A stretch of DNA of 64,000 nt from Rhodoplanes tepidamans. GTDB lineage: Bacteria > Pseudomonadota > Alphaproteobacteria > Rhizobiales > Xanthobacteraceae. The notes beneath the pieces were generated by a model that was not told where the DNA came from, made no database searches, and worked only from the letters and a program-made list of their open reading frames with translations. Shown here one piece after another: positions 15,651-25,426 of this stretch; positions within the stretch are counted from its first letter, which is position 1; every line of letters starts with the position of its first letter. The translations under genes were made by a program, and so were the position numbers. The DNA lies in NCBI RefSeq assembly GCF_030813915.1, contig NZ_JAUSUJ010000006.1, positions 62,001 through 126,000 on the forward strand. Direction: 5' to 3'.

Positions 15651-18479
15651 CTATCCCACCGCCGCCGCGTCGCCGGCGAGCGGGCCCGGGACCCGCTCCG
15701 GGCGCGGCGCGAAGGGCTGCAGCAGGGCGCGCTTGATGGTGGCGATGCGGGTCGGCGAGGTGATGCGGGCGCCCATCAGGTCGGTGACGTAGAACACGTC
15801 GACGGCGCGCTCGCCGAAGGTCGCGACATGCGCCGAGGTGATGTTGAGGTTGAGCTTCGAGAGCGTCGAGGTGAGCTCGTAGAGCAGGCCCGGCCGGTCG
15901 AGGCCGGAGACCTCGACCACCGTGTAGCGGTGCGACCACTGATTGTTGACCGACACCTCGGGCTCCACCCGGAAGGCGCGGATGCGCCCCTTGCCGGGCT
16001 GGCGCTTGGCCAGCATGTCGGGCACCTTCATGTCGCCGCGCAGGGCCTTCTCGATCGCCTCGGTGATGCGCCCGGCGCGGCGCGCCTCGTCGTCGTCGCG
16101 GTCGAACTCGCGCGACACCGAGATGGTGTCGAGCGCCAGCCCGTCGGTGGTCGTGTAGATCTGCGCGTCGACGATGTTGGCGCCGGCCGAGGCGCAGGCG
16201 CCGGCGATCACCGACAGGAGCCACGGATGGTCGGGCGCCAGCACGGTGAGCACCGTGACGCCGCGGCTCTGGTCGAACGAGAACTGGGTGGCGAGCGGCA
16301 GGCCGGCCGCCTCGGTCTCCCGCACGAAGCGGGCGTGGCCGATCTGCGCGGCGAGATCCACCTTGAGCCAGTAGGCCGGGTAGTGGCGGCCGATATAGGT
16401 CTCGACCTGCTCGGCCGGCCAGTCGCCGACCTGGGCGAGCTCGCGGCGGAACGCCGTCTGGGCGGCGGAGACGCGCTGGGCGCGGTTGACCTCCGAGAAG
16501 CCGCCGGTGAGGGCCGGCTCGGCCTCGTAGTAGAGGGCGCGGAGGAGCTGCGACTTCCACGAGTTCCACACGCCGGGGCCGACCGCCTTGATGTCTGCCG
16601 TGGTCAGCATGGTGAGCAGCTTCATACGCTCAAGCGACTGCACGATCTGCACGAAGTTCTCGATGGTGCGGCGGTCAGAGAGGTCGCGCGACTGCGCGAT
16701 GGTCGACATCACGAGGTGATACTCGACCAGCCATGCCACCGTCTCGGTGTCGGCGGCCGAGAGGCCGAAGCGCGGGCAGAGGTGCCGGGCGATCTTGGCG
16801 CCGGCCACCGAGTGGTCCTCGGGCCGCCCCTTGGCGATGTCGTGCAGGAACAGCGCGACGTACAGCAGGTCGCGGTGCTCCGGCTGGATGGTGCGCATCA
16901 GCTCGTTGGAGAGGCCGTACTCCTCGCTCTGCCCGGACTCGATCTCGGCCAGCACGCCGATGCAGCGCAGCAGGTGCTCGTCCACCGTGTAGTGGTGGTA
17001 CATGTTGAACTGCATCATCGAGACGACGCGGCCGAACTCCGGCACGAAGCGGCCGAGCACGCCGGCCTCGTTCATCCGGCGCAGCACGATCTCGGTGTCG
17101 TTGCGGCCGGTGAGGATCTCGAGGAAGAGCCGGTTCGCCTCCGGGTCGGCCCGCACGTGCTTGTCGATCAGCTTGAGCGAGCGGGTCGCGGTGCGCATCG
17201 CGTCCGGATGGAAGGCGAGGCTGTGCCTCTGGGCGAGATGGAAGATGCGGATCAGGTTCTTGGGGTCGCGCGAGAAGACGTCCGGATCGGCGATGTTGAT
17301 GCGGTTGTTGTCGACGATGAAGTCGTCGCTCTCGCGCAGCGTCCGCTGCGGCCGCGGGCGCAGCCGGTTGACGAAGCGGTTGAGCATCGGCACGTCCTTC
17401 TGGTGCCGGCTCTCCAGCCCGGCACAGAGGATCGCGGTGAGGTCGCCGACGTCCTTGGCGATCAGGAAGTAGTGCTTCATGAATCGCTCGACGTCCTGCA
17501 TGCCGGGATGCTCGGTGTAGCCGAGCCGCACGGCGAGATCGCGCTGGATGTCGAAGGACAGCCGCTCCTCGGCGCGGCCGGTGACGAAGTGCATGTGGCA
17601 GCGCACCGACCAGAGGAAGTCCTCGCAGCGCTGGAACAGCTTGTATTCCTGGCGGTCGAACACGTCGCGCTCGACCAGCTCCTCGGGCGTGTGCACCCGG
17701 TAGACGTACTTGGCGATCCAGAACAGCGTGTGCAGGTCGCGCAGGCCGCCCTTGCCGTCCTTGACGTTGGGCTCGACCAGATAGCGCGACTGGCCGACGC
17801 GCTTGAGCCGGTCCTCGCGCTCGGCCAGCTTGGCAGCGACGAATTCCGGGCCGGTGTTCTGCACCACCTGCTTGTCGAAGCGCGTCACCAGCTCGTCGTA
17901 GAGCGACTGCTCGCCGAACAGGAAGCGCGCTTCGAGGATCGCGGTGCGGATGGTCATGTCGGCCTTGGCCTGGCGCACGCTCTCGTCGATCGAGCGCGTC
18001 GCGTGGCCGACCTTTAGGCCCATGTCCCACAGGCAGTAGAGGATCGCCTCGGCGATCGACTCGCCCCAGGCGGTCTGCTTGTAGGGGAGCAGGAACAGGA
18101 GATCGATGTCGGAGCCGGGCGCCATCAGGCCGCGGCCGTAGCCGCCGGTGGCGATCACGGCCATGTGCTCCGAGTCGGACGGGTTCTGGGTCGCGTAGAG
18201 GTGGGTCGACGCGAACTGGTAGAGCAGCGCGATGATGGCGTCCTGCATCTCGCACAGGCGCTCGGCGCAGCGTCGCCCGTGCTTGTCCGCCAGCAGGAGC
18301 TGCTCGGCCCTGGCGCGCCCTTCGGTCACCACGGTCTTGAGACGCTGCGCCACGGCGGTGCGCAGCTCGCGCTCCCGCCCCGGATACTCGTGGGCGAGCC
18401 GGTCGAGGTCGGCCGCGACGGCCTCCACGTCGAACAGCTCGCAGGCGGGGCGGAGCGGCCGGTCCATCACGTCGGTCAT
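15651..18479 (-). CDS. glnD: Bifunctional PII uridylyltransferase / uridylyl-removing enzyme
   Basis: GlnD senses glutamine and adds or removes UMP on PII proteins (GlnB/GlnK), setting nitrogen metabolism. About 942 aa, the normal size. Domains in order: nucleotidyltransferase (TGGYGRGLMAPGSDIDLLFL at about 111-130), a long helical GlnD PII-UTase region (VEPNVKDGKGGLRDL), an HD hydrolase domain (VALFLHDIAKG), and two C-terminal ACT domains (VLTVLAPDHPWLLSVIAG and VVEVSGLDRPGLLYELTST). ATG at 18479 is preferred; an ATG nine codons upstream is possible. It diverges from the SsuA-like gene. Confidence 0.96.
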   Translation of the reverse strand: MTDVMDRPLRPACELFDVEAVAADLDRLAHEYPGRERELRTAVAQRLKTVVTEGRARAEQLLLADKHGRRCAERLCEMQDAIIALLYQFASTHLYATQNPSDSEHMAVIATGGYGRGLMAPGSDIDLLFLLPYKQTAWGESIAEAILYCLWDMGLKVGHATRSIDESVRQAKADMTIRTAILEARFLFGEQSLYDELVTRFDKQVVQNTGPEFVAAKLAEREDRLKRVGQSRYLVEPNVKDGKGGLRDLHTLFWIAKYVYRVHTPEELVERDVFDRQEYKLFQRCEDFLWSVRCHMHFVTGRAEERLSFDIQRDLAVRLGYTEHPGMQDVERFMKHYFLIAKDVGDLTAILCAGLESRHQKDVPMLNRFVNRLRPRPQRTLRESDDFIVDNNRINIADPDVFSRDPKNLIRIFHLAQRHSLAFHPDAMRTATRSLKLIDKHVRADPEANRLFLEILTGRNDTEIVLRRMNEAGVLGRFVPEFGRVVSMMQFNMYHHYTVDEHLLRCIGVLAEIESGQSEEYGLSNELMRTIQPEHRDLLYVALFLHDIAKGRPEDHSVAGAKIARHLCPRFGLSAADTETVAWLVEYHLVMSTIAQSRDLSDRRTIENFVQIVQSLERMKLLTMLTTADIKAVGPGVWNSWKSQLLRALYYEAEPALTGGFSEVNRAQRVSAAQTAFRRELAQVGDWPAEQVETYIGRHYPAYWLKVDLAAQIGHARFVRETEAAGLPLATQFSFDQSRGVTVLTVLAPDHPWLLSVIAGACASAGANIVDAQIYTTTDGLALDTISVSREFDRDDDEARRAGRITEAIEKALRGDMKVPDMLAKRQPGKGRIRAFRVEPEVSVNNQWSHRYTVVEVSGLDRPGLLYELTSTLSKLNLNITSAHVATFGERAVDVFYVTDLMGARITSPTRIATIKRALLQPFAPRPERVPGPLAGDAAAVG

Positions 18480-18754
18480 GACGCCTGGATAGCGAACCCG
18501 GCGCATCGTGTCACGGCCGCCGTTGCGGCACCGCGGGAACGCCCTTCTGCCGCGGGACGGCGACGGAGAACGCCATGCTCCGAACCCGTAAATACTAGAA
18601 ATTCCTGTGATATTGACGATCTCGCCGGGTTTTGTCAGGTTTTTTCCGCATCCCGCCGGCCGGTTCGCCCGGGCTGCGCCTTCTGAAAGTCTTCCGACAA
18701 CAGGGCCGCGAACATGCGTTCGACCGGCCGTCCCCGAACGCGCGGAGGTGTCCC

Positions 18755-19744
18755 ATGCCGTCGCTGTCGCGCCGTGCCGCGACCGGCCTTCTGGCCGGTG
18801 CCCTCGTCCTGCCGCTCGCCGGGCCCGCCGGGCCGGCGCACGCGGCCGACAAGCCCCGTGACATCCGGCTCGACTGGGCGACCTACAATCCGGTGTCCCT
18901 GGTGCTCAAGGACAAGGGCCTGCTGGAGAAGGAGTTCGCCAAGGACGGCATCGCCATCCGCTGGGTGCAGACGCTCGGCTCCAACAAGGCGCTGGAGTTC
19001 CTCAACGCCGGCTCGATCGACTTCGGCTCCACGGCGGGCTCGGCCGCCCTGGTGGCGCGGATCAACGGCAACCCGATCAAGTCGATCTACGTCTACTCGC
19101 GGCCGGAATGGACCGCCCTGGTCATCCGCAAGGATTCTTCCGTCGCCTCGGTGAAGGACCTGAAGGGCAAGCGGGTGGCGGTGACGCGCGGCACCGACCC
19201 GCACATCTTCCTGGTCCGCGCGCTGCTCGACGCCGGCCTGACCGAGCGCGACATCACCCCGGTGCTGCTGCAGCACCCGGACGGCAAGACGGCGCTGATC
19301 CGCGGCGACGTCGACGCCTGGGCCGGGCTCGACCCGATGATGGCACAGGCCGAGGTGGAGGACGGCGCGAAGCTCCTCCTCCGCAACAAGGAGGCCAACA
19401 CCTGGGGCATCCTCAATGTCCGCGAGGCGTTCCTGAAGGACCATCCCGAGCTGGTGCAGCGCGTGCTCGCCGTCTACGAGGAGGCACGCAGGCAGGCGCT
19501 GGCCGATCCCGAGGGCCTGCGCAAGACCTTCGCCGCGGTGACGAAGCTGCCCGAGACGGTGGTGAAGAAGCAGCTCGAGGAGCGCACCGAGCTGACCCAC
19601 AGCCGCATCGGCGCGGCGCAGCGCTCCTCGATCCTGGCGGCTGGTCTCGCCCTGCAGCAGGCCGGCGTGATCGCCGCCTCGGTGGACGTGACGGCGACCG
19701 TCGATGCGCTGATCGACGGCCGTCTCGCGACGGCCGGCAATTGA
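18755..19744 (+). CDS. SsuA-like ABC transporter substrate-binding protein
   Basis: Periplasmic receptor of the nitrate/sulfonate/taurine (SsuA/TauA/NMT1) family, 329 aa. A signal peptide (cleaving near AHA-AD) is followed by the family pattern LDWATYNPVSLVLKDKGLLEKEF, ALEFLNAGSIDFGSTAGSAAL and DLKGKRVAVTRGTDPH. GGAGGTG lies right before the ATG at 18755, fixing the start. It is the first gene of an ABC operon with a permease and an ATPase. Aliphatic sulfonate uptake for sulfur is the most likely role, but relatives bind taurine, nitrate or thiamine precursors; ssuD/ssuE monooxygenase genes are not in the window. The 275 bp upstream region is AT-rich around 18590-18655 and probably holds the promoter. 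Confidence 0.85.
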   Translation: MPSLSRRAATGLLAGALVLPLAGPAGPAHAADKPRDIRLDWATYNPVSLVLKDKGLLEKEFAKDGIAIRWVQTLGSNKALEFLNAGSIDFGSTAGSAALVARINGNPIKSIYVYSRPEWTALVIRKDSSVASVKDLKGKRVAVTRGTDPHIFLVRALLDAGLTERDITPVLLQHPDGKTALIRGDVDAWAGLDPMMAQAEVEDGAKLLLRNKEANTWGILNVREAFLKDHPELVQRVLAVYEEARRQALADPEGLRKTFAAVTKLPETVVKKQLEERTELTHSRIGAAQRSSILAAGLALQQAGVIAASVDVTATVDALIDGRLATAGN

Positions 19745-19766
19745 TCCGGCTGCGGCGCCTGCCCCG

Positions 19767-20624
19767 ATGACCGCCGACGCCGACACCCTGCGGATCGCCG
19801 CGCCGGCCCAGGCCGGCGCCTCCGGGCGCCCGCGCCGAAAGGAGGGGCGCCGGCGCTGGCGCGGCGTCGCGCTCGGCCTCGCCGGGCCGGTCGCCGCCGC
19901 CGCCGGCTGGGAGCTCGCCGTCCGCGCCGGATTGTCCGATGGCCGGCTGGTGCCGCCGCCCTCGCGCATCGCCGAGACCTTCGCGGATCTCGCCGCCACG
20001 GGCGAGCTCGCCCGTCACACCGTCGCGACGGTGCTGCGGGTCGCCGCCGGCTTCGGCCTCGGCGCGCTGGCCGGCACCCTGATGGGCGCGATCGCCGGCC
20101 ATTCGGGGCTCGCGCGCTCGCTGGTCGACCCCACGCTGCAGGCCCTGCGCGCCATCCCGTCGATCGCATGGGTGCCGCTGTTCATCCTGTGGCTCGGCAT
20201 CTTCGAGGCCTCGAAGGTGGCACTGATCGCCGTCGGGGTGTTCTTCCCGGTCTATCTCGGCGTGATGGGCGCGATCCTCTCGGTGGACCGCAAGATCGTC
20301 GAGGTCGGCCGCATCTTTCGCCTGTCCGGGCCCGCCATGGTGCGGCGAATCCTGCTGCCGGCCGTGCTGCCGGGCTATGTGGTGTCGCTGCGCGCCGGCC
20401 TCGGGCTCGGCTGGATGTTCGTCGTCGCGGCCGAGTTCATGGGCGCGAGCGAGGGGCTCGGCTACCTGCTGGTCGACGGCCAGCAGCTCGGCAAGCCTGC
20501 CGAGATCGTCGCCGCCATCGTGGCGTTCGCCGTCATCGGCAAGACCACGGACTGGCTCCTCGTCGCCGCCACGGCGCCCTTCCTGCGCTGGGAGGACGTG
20601 GTGGCGCAGGGCGAGACGGGGTGA
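19767..20624 (+). CDS. SsuC-like ABC transporter permease
   Basis: Inner-membrane permease of the sulfonate/taurine/nitrate ABC family (BPD_transp_1), 285 aa with about six membrane helices after a basic, Arg-rich N-terminal tail (about 1-35). The EAA-type cytoplasmic loop that docks to the ATPase is seen as EVGRIFRLSGPAMVRRILLP. The segment GLGLGWMFVVAAEFMGASEG is typical of SsuC/TauC proteins. It starts 22 bp after the receptor gene and is followed 72 bp later by the ATPase, so the three genes form one operon. Substrate as for the receptor. Confidence 0.88.
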   Translation: MTADADTLRIAAPAQAGASGRPRRKEGRRRWRGVALGLAGPVAAAAGWELAVRAGLSDGRLVPPPSRIAETFADLAATGELARHTVATVLRVAAGFGLGALAGTLMGAIAGHSGLARSLVDPTLQALRAIPSIAWVPLFILWLGIFEASKVALIAVGVFFPVYLGVMGAILSVDRKIVEVGRIFRLSGPAMVRRILLPAVLPGYVVSLRAGLGLGWMFVVAAEFMGASEGLGYLLVDGQQLGKPAEIVAAIVAFAVIGKTTDWLLVAATAPFLRWEDVVAQGETG

Positions 20625-20696
20625 GGTTTTATCCCTCTCCCCTCGCGGGAGACGGAAGAAAACTGCCGCCGCATCACGCAGCCCGGTGAGCCACCC

Positions 20697-21470
20697 ATGC
20701 TGATCCTGAAAGACCTCGGCAAGACCTACGTCAACGGCGTTCGGGCGCTCGATGCGGTGTCGCTCGACGTGCCGCCCGGCGAGATCGTGGCGGTGGTGGG
20801 CGGCTCGGGCTGCGGCAAGTCCACGCTGCTGCGGCTCGTCTCCGGGCTCGACCGGCCGACCGACGGCGGCGTCGTGTTGGACGGAGACGAGATCACGGCG
20901 CCGCACGAGCGAATCGGGATGGTGTTCCAGGAGCCGCGGCTGCTGCCGTGGCTCACCGTCGCCGGCAATGTCGGCTTCGGCCTCGCGGCGCTCGCCGCCG
21001 GCGAGCGCGACCGGCGGGTCGCGGCGCAGCTCGCCCGCGTCGGCCTCGCCGACAAGGCGGCGGTGTGGCCGCGCGAGCTGTCGGGCGGGCAGGCGCAGCG
21101 GGTGGCACTGGCCCGCGCGCTGGTGACCCGGCCCGAGGTGCTGCTGCTCGACGAGCCGTTCTCGGCGCTCGATGCCTTCACCCGGGCGGATCTGCAGGAC
21201 CATCTGCTCGACCTGTGGCACGACGCCGAGCCGACCCTCGTCGTCGTCACCCACGACGTCGACGAGGCGATCGCGCTCGCCGACCGCATCGTCGTGATGC
21301 GGCCGCGGCCGGGCCGCATCGCCGCCGAGATCGCCGTCGATCTTCCGCGCCCGCGCGATCGTGACTCGGCCGTGTGGGACGCCGTGAAGCGGCAGGTGCT
21401 CGCCGCCCTGAACGGTGCCCGCGAGGGCCGCCCGACCGCGACCGCCGAGGCCGCCGCGGCCTGGTGGTGA
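20697..21470 (+). CDS. SsuB-like ABC transporter ATP-binding protein
   Basis: 257-aa ATPase powering the SsuABC-like importer. Walker A is GGSGCGKSTLLR (about residues 38-49), the Q-loop VFQEPRLLPW, the ABC signature ELSGGQAQRVALARALV, Walker B VLLLDEPFSALDAFT, and the switch His in VVVTHDVDEA. This is the standard nitrate/sulfonate/taurine subfamily layout, including the LLPWLTV stretch. It ends in an Ala-rich tail. The gene converges on the exporter permease, leaving only 28 bp between stops, so terminators would overlap the coding ends. Confidence 0.9.
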   Translation: MLILKDLGKTYVNGVRALDAVSLDVPPGEIVAVVGGSGCGKSTLLRLVSGLDRPTDGGVVLDGDEITAPHERIGMVFQEPRLLPWLTVAGNVGFGLAALAAGERDRRVAAQLARVGLADKAAVWPRELSGGQAQRVALARALVTRPEVLLLDEPFSALDAFTRADLQDHLLDLWHDAEPTLVVVTHDVDEAIALADRIVVMRPRPGRIAAEIAVDLPRPRDRDSAVWDAVKRQVLAALNGAREGRPTATAEAAAAWW

Positions 21471-21498
21471 ACGGCGCGCCGGCGCCGGAGCGGCGCTG

Positions 21499-22674
21499 TC
21501 ACGCCCCGAAGACGACGCGGCGAAAACGGCGCAGCGCCACGGCGAAGTAGACCCCGCCGATCACCGCCACGGCGACCAGCGGCGGCCAGACCACCGTGGC
21601 GCCGGCGCCGCGATACAGCACCCCCTGCGCGAACGACACGAAGTGCGGGGTCGGCGAGATCGTCCACATCACCCAGCGCAGCCCCGCCGGCATGCTCTCC
21701 AGCGGCGTGGCGCTGCCGGAGAGGAGCTGCGTCACCAGCAGCACCGGAATGGCGAGCAGGCCGAACTGCCCCATGGTGTTGGCGATGGTGCCGAGCATGA
21801 TGCCGAGCGCCGCCACCGTGAACACGTAGACGGCCGCCCCGGCCAGGAACAGCGGCAGCGAGCCGGCGATCGGCACGGCGAGCCCCCCTTGCACGACGAG
21901 GACGAGCGACAGGCCGGTGGCGACCAGCGTCACGAGGCCGTTGGCGAGGATCTTCGACAGCATGATCTCGCTCGGCACCACGGGCATGATCAGCAGGTGC
22001 TCGACCGTGCCCTGCTCGCGCTCGCGGATCAGCGCCGCCCCGGTGAGGATCACGGTGAGCATGGTGATGCTGTTGACCACCTGCATGACCGAGGTGAACC
22101 AGCTCGACTTCAGGTTCGGATTGAAGGTGGCGCGCACCACCACGTCGACCGGACTGGCCGCGGCGCCGTCGCGCCCGGCCAGGAACGACGCGACCTGGTC
22201 GGCGACGATGGTGCGGATGTAGGCCGAGCCGTTGCCGGCCTGGGTGATGGCGGTGGCATCGACGTTCACCTGCACGGCGGTCTTCCGCCCGGCCAGCACG
22301 TCGGCCTCGAAGCGCGGCGGGATCTCGACGACGAAGACGACCCGTCCGGCATCGAGCGCGCCGTCGATCTCGGCCGCGCCGATCTCGACGGCGGGCCGGA
22401 ACAACGGCGGCGTGAGCCCGTCGGCGATGCGGCGCGACAGCGCGGAGCGGTCCTCGTCGACCACGGCGACGGCGAGGTTCGTCGCCTCGACCGAGGCGCC
22501 GGTCGCCACCGAGTAGACGTTGATGGTGAAGGCGTAGACGACGAGCAGCAGCATGATGGGGTCGGCCCGGATGCTGCGCAGCTCCTTGACGGTGAGGCGG
22601 AAGACGTTGGCGAGGCGCGCCGCGAGCCCGGTGCCGGCCGGCCGCTTCGAGACCGCCCTGGTTTCGCGCCCCAT
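21499..22674 (-). CDS. ABC-2 type exporter permease, YhhJ-like
   Basis: 391-aa ABC-2 family membrane protein, third gene of a YhiI-RbbA-YhhJ-like export operon. One N-terminal helix (MLLLVVYAFTINVYSVATGA) is followed by a large periplasmic domain (about 60-180) and five C-terminal helices. The segment LIREREQGTVEHLLIMPVVPSEIMLSKI is the diagnostic ABC-2 motif. It starts 1 bp after the upstream stop. The permease half resembles the membrane domain of the neighbouring fusion protein, so the two probably form a heterodimeric channel. In E. coli these genes are poorly characterised; drug, membrane-protein or ribosome-related roles have been proposed. Confidence 0.88.
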   Translation of the reverse strand: MGRETRAVSKRPAGTGLAARLANVFRLTVKELRSIRADPIMLLLVVYAFTINVYSVATGASVEATNLAVAVVDEDRSALSRRIADGLTPPLFRPAVEIGAAEIDGALDAGRVVFVVEIPPRFEADVLAGRKTAVQVNVDATAITQAGNGSAYIRTIVADQVASFLAGRDGAAASPVDVVVRATFNPNLKSSWFTSVMQVVNSITMLTVILTGAALIREREQGTVEHLLIMPVVPSEIMLSKILANGLVTLVATGLSLVLVVQGGLAVPIAGSLPLFLAGAAVYVFTVAALGIMLGTIANTMGQFGLLAIPVLLVTQLLSGSATPLESMPAGLRWVMWTISPTPHFVSFAQGVLYRGAGATVVWPPLVAVAVIGGVYFAVALRRFRRVVFGA

Positions 22675-22675
22675 C

Positions 22676-25426
22676 TCACCGCTCCTGCTTCTGCAGGAAG
22701 GTCCGGGCGGCGATCAGATAGGCCACGCTGAACACCGCGAGCACCACCATCTGCGGCCATACCGCCGAAAAGCCGAGCGCCTTGGCGAAGGTGCCGACGC
22801 TGATCGGCTGATACCAGGCGGCCGGGAAGGCGAGGCCGAGCACCCGGGCGCCGCCCGATAGCGACGCCACCGGCACCAGCAGGCCCGAGAAGTTGACGGC
22901 CGGCACCACGGCCAGGATCGCGGTGGCGAACACGGCCGCGACCTGGGTGCGGGTGAAGGTCGAGACGAGCTGGCCGAAGCCCGTGGTGGCGAAGCAGTAG
23001 AGCAGCGTGCCGAGCGCCAGCGCCGCGAACGAGCCGGTCACCGGCACGCCGAACAGCGTGACGGCGAGGATCATCAGGGTGGCGAAGCTCGCCATGGCGA
23101 CGGCGACATAGGGGAGCTGCTTGCCGACCAGGAACTCGACCTTGCCGGTCGGCGTCGCGCGGAAATTGGCGATCGAGCCGGTCTCCTTCTCGCGCACCAC
23201 CGCGACGGCCGACATCACGGCCGGGATCAGGATCAGCATCAGGGCGATGATGCTCGGCACCATCGCGACGACGCTCTTGAAGGCCTGGTTGTAGCGGTAC
23301 CGCACCTCGACATCGAGCGTGCTCGCCGACGCGTTGGGACCGGCGCGCTCGATCGCGCGCTGCTGCGCGTATTGGAGGGCGAGCCCGCCGACATAGCTGC
23401 GCGTCGTCTCGCCGCGGAACGGCATGGCGCCGTCGATCCAGACGCCGACCTCCGGCACCCGGCCGTTCTGCAGGTCGCGGCCGAAGCCCGGCGGAATCTC
23501 GACCACGAGCGCCAGCTCGCCGCGCCGCATGCGGTCGTCGAGCTCCGCCGTCGACGACACCGGCGGCCGCTCGGTGAAGTAGCGCGAGCCCGAGAAGCTC
23601 TCGAGCAGGGCGCGGCTCTCCGGCGTGCGGTCCTGGTCGAAGGCGGCCCATTTGAGGTTCTCGACGTCGAAGGAGATGCCCCAGCCGAACGCCATCATCA
23701 GCACGATCGGGCCGACCAGCGCGAAGACGAGCCGGATCGGGTCGCGCAGGAGCTCCATCGCCTCGCGCCGCGCATAGGCCCACAGCCGGCCGGGATCGAA
23801 GCGCTTCGGCACGGCAGCGGGGGCTTCGGCCGAGGCCACGCCGGCCGGCGTCGCCGGCACCGCGCTCTCCGTCTCGGCCGGCACCGCGCCGACGCCGCCC
23901 GCCTCGGCCAGATACGCGACGAACGCCTCCTCCAGGCTGCCACCGCCGCGCGCCGCGGCGAGTTCGGCCGGCGTGCCGACCGCCAGCACCCTGCCGGCAT
24001 GCATCAGCGAGATGCGGTCGCAGCGCTCGGCCTCGTTCATGAAGTGGGTCGACAGGAAGATGGTGACGCCCTCGTCGCGCGACAGGTCGATCAGGGTGCG
24101 CCAGAAAGCGTCGCGGGCGATCGGGTCGACGCCGGAGGTCGGCTCGTCGAGGATCAGCAGCGGCGGCCGGTGCAGCACCGCGACGGCGAGCTGCAGGCGC
24201 TGCTTGATGCCGAGCGGCAGCGCGTCCGGCCGCTGGTCGGCCACCGCCTCCAGGTCGTAGCGGGCGAGCAGCTCGGCGATGCGCGGCGCGACCTCGGCCC
24301 GCGGCAGATGGTAGAGCCGGGCGTGCAGGTCGAGATTCTGCCGCACGGTCAGCTCGGCATAGAGCGAGAAGGCCTGCGACATGTAGCCGACATTGCGGCG
24401 CAGGCCGACATCGCCGGCCCCGATCGGCGCGCCGAACAGCTCCGCCCGCCCGTCGCTCGCCGGCAGCAGGCCGGTGAGCATCTTCATCGTCGTGGTCTTG
24501 CCGCAGCCGTTGGAGCCGAGGAAGCCGAAGATCTCGCCGCGACCGATGCGGAAGCTGACATGGTCGACGGCGACGAAGTCGCCGAAGCGCCGCGTCAGCC
24601 CCTCCGCCTCGATGGCGGGCGTCTCGTCGGCCGCGGCGACGCGCGGGCGCACCACCACGGGGGCGTGGCGGGCCCGCTTCTCGGCCGGCAGCAGCGCGAT
24701 GAAGGCGCGCTCCAGCGATGTCTCGTCCGCCCGCGCCAGGATCTCGGCCGGGGCGCCGTGCGCGATCTCCCGGCCGTCGTCCATGGCGGCGAGCCAGTCG
24801 AACCGCGCCGCCTCCTCCATGTAGGCGGTGGCGACGAGCACGCTCATCTGCGGCCGGCGCGCCCGGATCGTGTCGATCAGCTCCCAGAACTGCCGGCGCG
24901 ACAGCGGGTCGACGCCGGTGGTCGGCTCGTCGAGCACCAGGAGATCCGGGTCGTGCATCAGGGCGCAGCACAGGCTGAGCTTCTGCTTCATGCCGCCCGA
25001 CAGCTTGCCGGCCGGACGCCCGACGAACGGATCGAGCCCGGTCGCGCGGGTGAGGTCGGCGATGCGGGTGCGCCGCTCCGCCTCGCTCTGGCCGAACAGG
25101 CGGCCGAAGAAGTCGACGTTCTCGAACACGCTGAGCGTCGGATAGAGGTTGCGGCCGAGCCCCTGCGGCATGTAGGCGATGCGGGCGCAGCTGGTGCGCC
25201 GGTGAACGGCGTCGGCCATGTCGCCGTCCAGCACCGTGACGGTGCCGGACTGGATTCGTCGCACCCCGGCGAGGAGCGCGAGGAGCGTGGACTTGCCGAC
25301 GCCGTCCGGCCCGATGACCCCGACCATGCGGCCGGCCGGGATGTCGAGCGTGACGTCGGCGAGGGCGTCGACGGTACCGTAGCGGTGGCTCACCCCGTCG
25401 AGCCGGGCGACGCAGTCCCCGGTCAT
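22676..25426 (-). CDS. RbbA/YhiH-like fusion: two ABC ATPase domains plus ABC-2 permease
   Basis: 916 aa, the length normal for RbbA (about 911). First ATPase: Walker A GPDGVGKSTLL, signature KLSGGMKQKLSLCCAL, LLVLDEPTTGVDP. Second ATPase: GSNGCGKTTTMKML, LPLGIKQRLQLAVAVLH (the signature region is degenerate, without LSGGQ), LLILDEPTSGVDP. The C-terminal third is an ABC-2 membrane domain with a large periplasmic loop and VVREKETGSIANFRATPTGKVEF. The ATG at 25426 overlaps the stop of the HlyD gene (ATGA), so translation is coupled. The longer open frame upstream is not RbbA-like. The degenerate second signature suggests one of the two sites may be non-canonical. Confidence 0.9.
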   Translation of the reverse strand: MTGDCVARLDGVSHRYGTVDALADVTLDIPAGRMVGVIGPDGVGKSTLLALLAGVRRIQSGTVTVLDGDMADAVHRRTSCARIAYMPQGLGRNLYPTLSVFENVDFFGRLFGQSEAERRTRIADLTRATGLDPFVGRPAGKLSGGMKQKLSLCCALMHDPDLLVLDEPTTGVDPLSRRQFWELIDTIRARRPQMSVLVATAYMEEAARFDWLAAMDDGREIAHGAPAEILARADETSLERAFIALLPAEKRARHAPVVVRPRVAAADETPAIEAEGLTRRFGDFVAVDHVSFRIGRGEIFGFLGSNGCGKTTTMKMLTGLLPASDGRAELFGAPIGAGDVGLRRNVGYMSQAFSLYAELTVRQNLDLHARLYHLPRAEVAPRIAELLARYDLEAVADQRPDALPLGIKQRLQLAVAVLHRPPLLILDEPTSGVDPIARDAFWRTLIDLSRDEGVTIFLSTHFMNEAERCDRISLMHAGRVLAVGTPAELAAARGGGSLEEAFVAYLAEAGGVGAVPAETESAVPATPAGVASAEAPAAVPKRFDPGRLWAYARREAMELLRDPIRLVFALVGPIVLMMAFGWGISFDVENLKWAAFDQDRTPESRALLESFSGSRYFTERPPVSSTAELDDRMRRGELALVVEIPPGFGRDLQNGRVPEVGVWIDGAMPFRGETTRSYVGGLALQYAQQRAIERAGPNASASTLDVEVRYRYNQAFKSVVAMVPSIIALMLILIPAVMSAVAVVREKETGSIANFRATPTGKVEFLVGKQLPYVAVAMASFATLMILAVTLFGVPVTGSFAALALGTLLYCFATTGFGQLVSTFTRTQVAAVFATAILAVVPAVNFSGLLVPVASLSGGARVLGLAFPAAWYQPISVGTFAKALGFSAVWPQMVVLAVFSVAYLIAARTFLQKQER

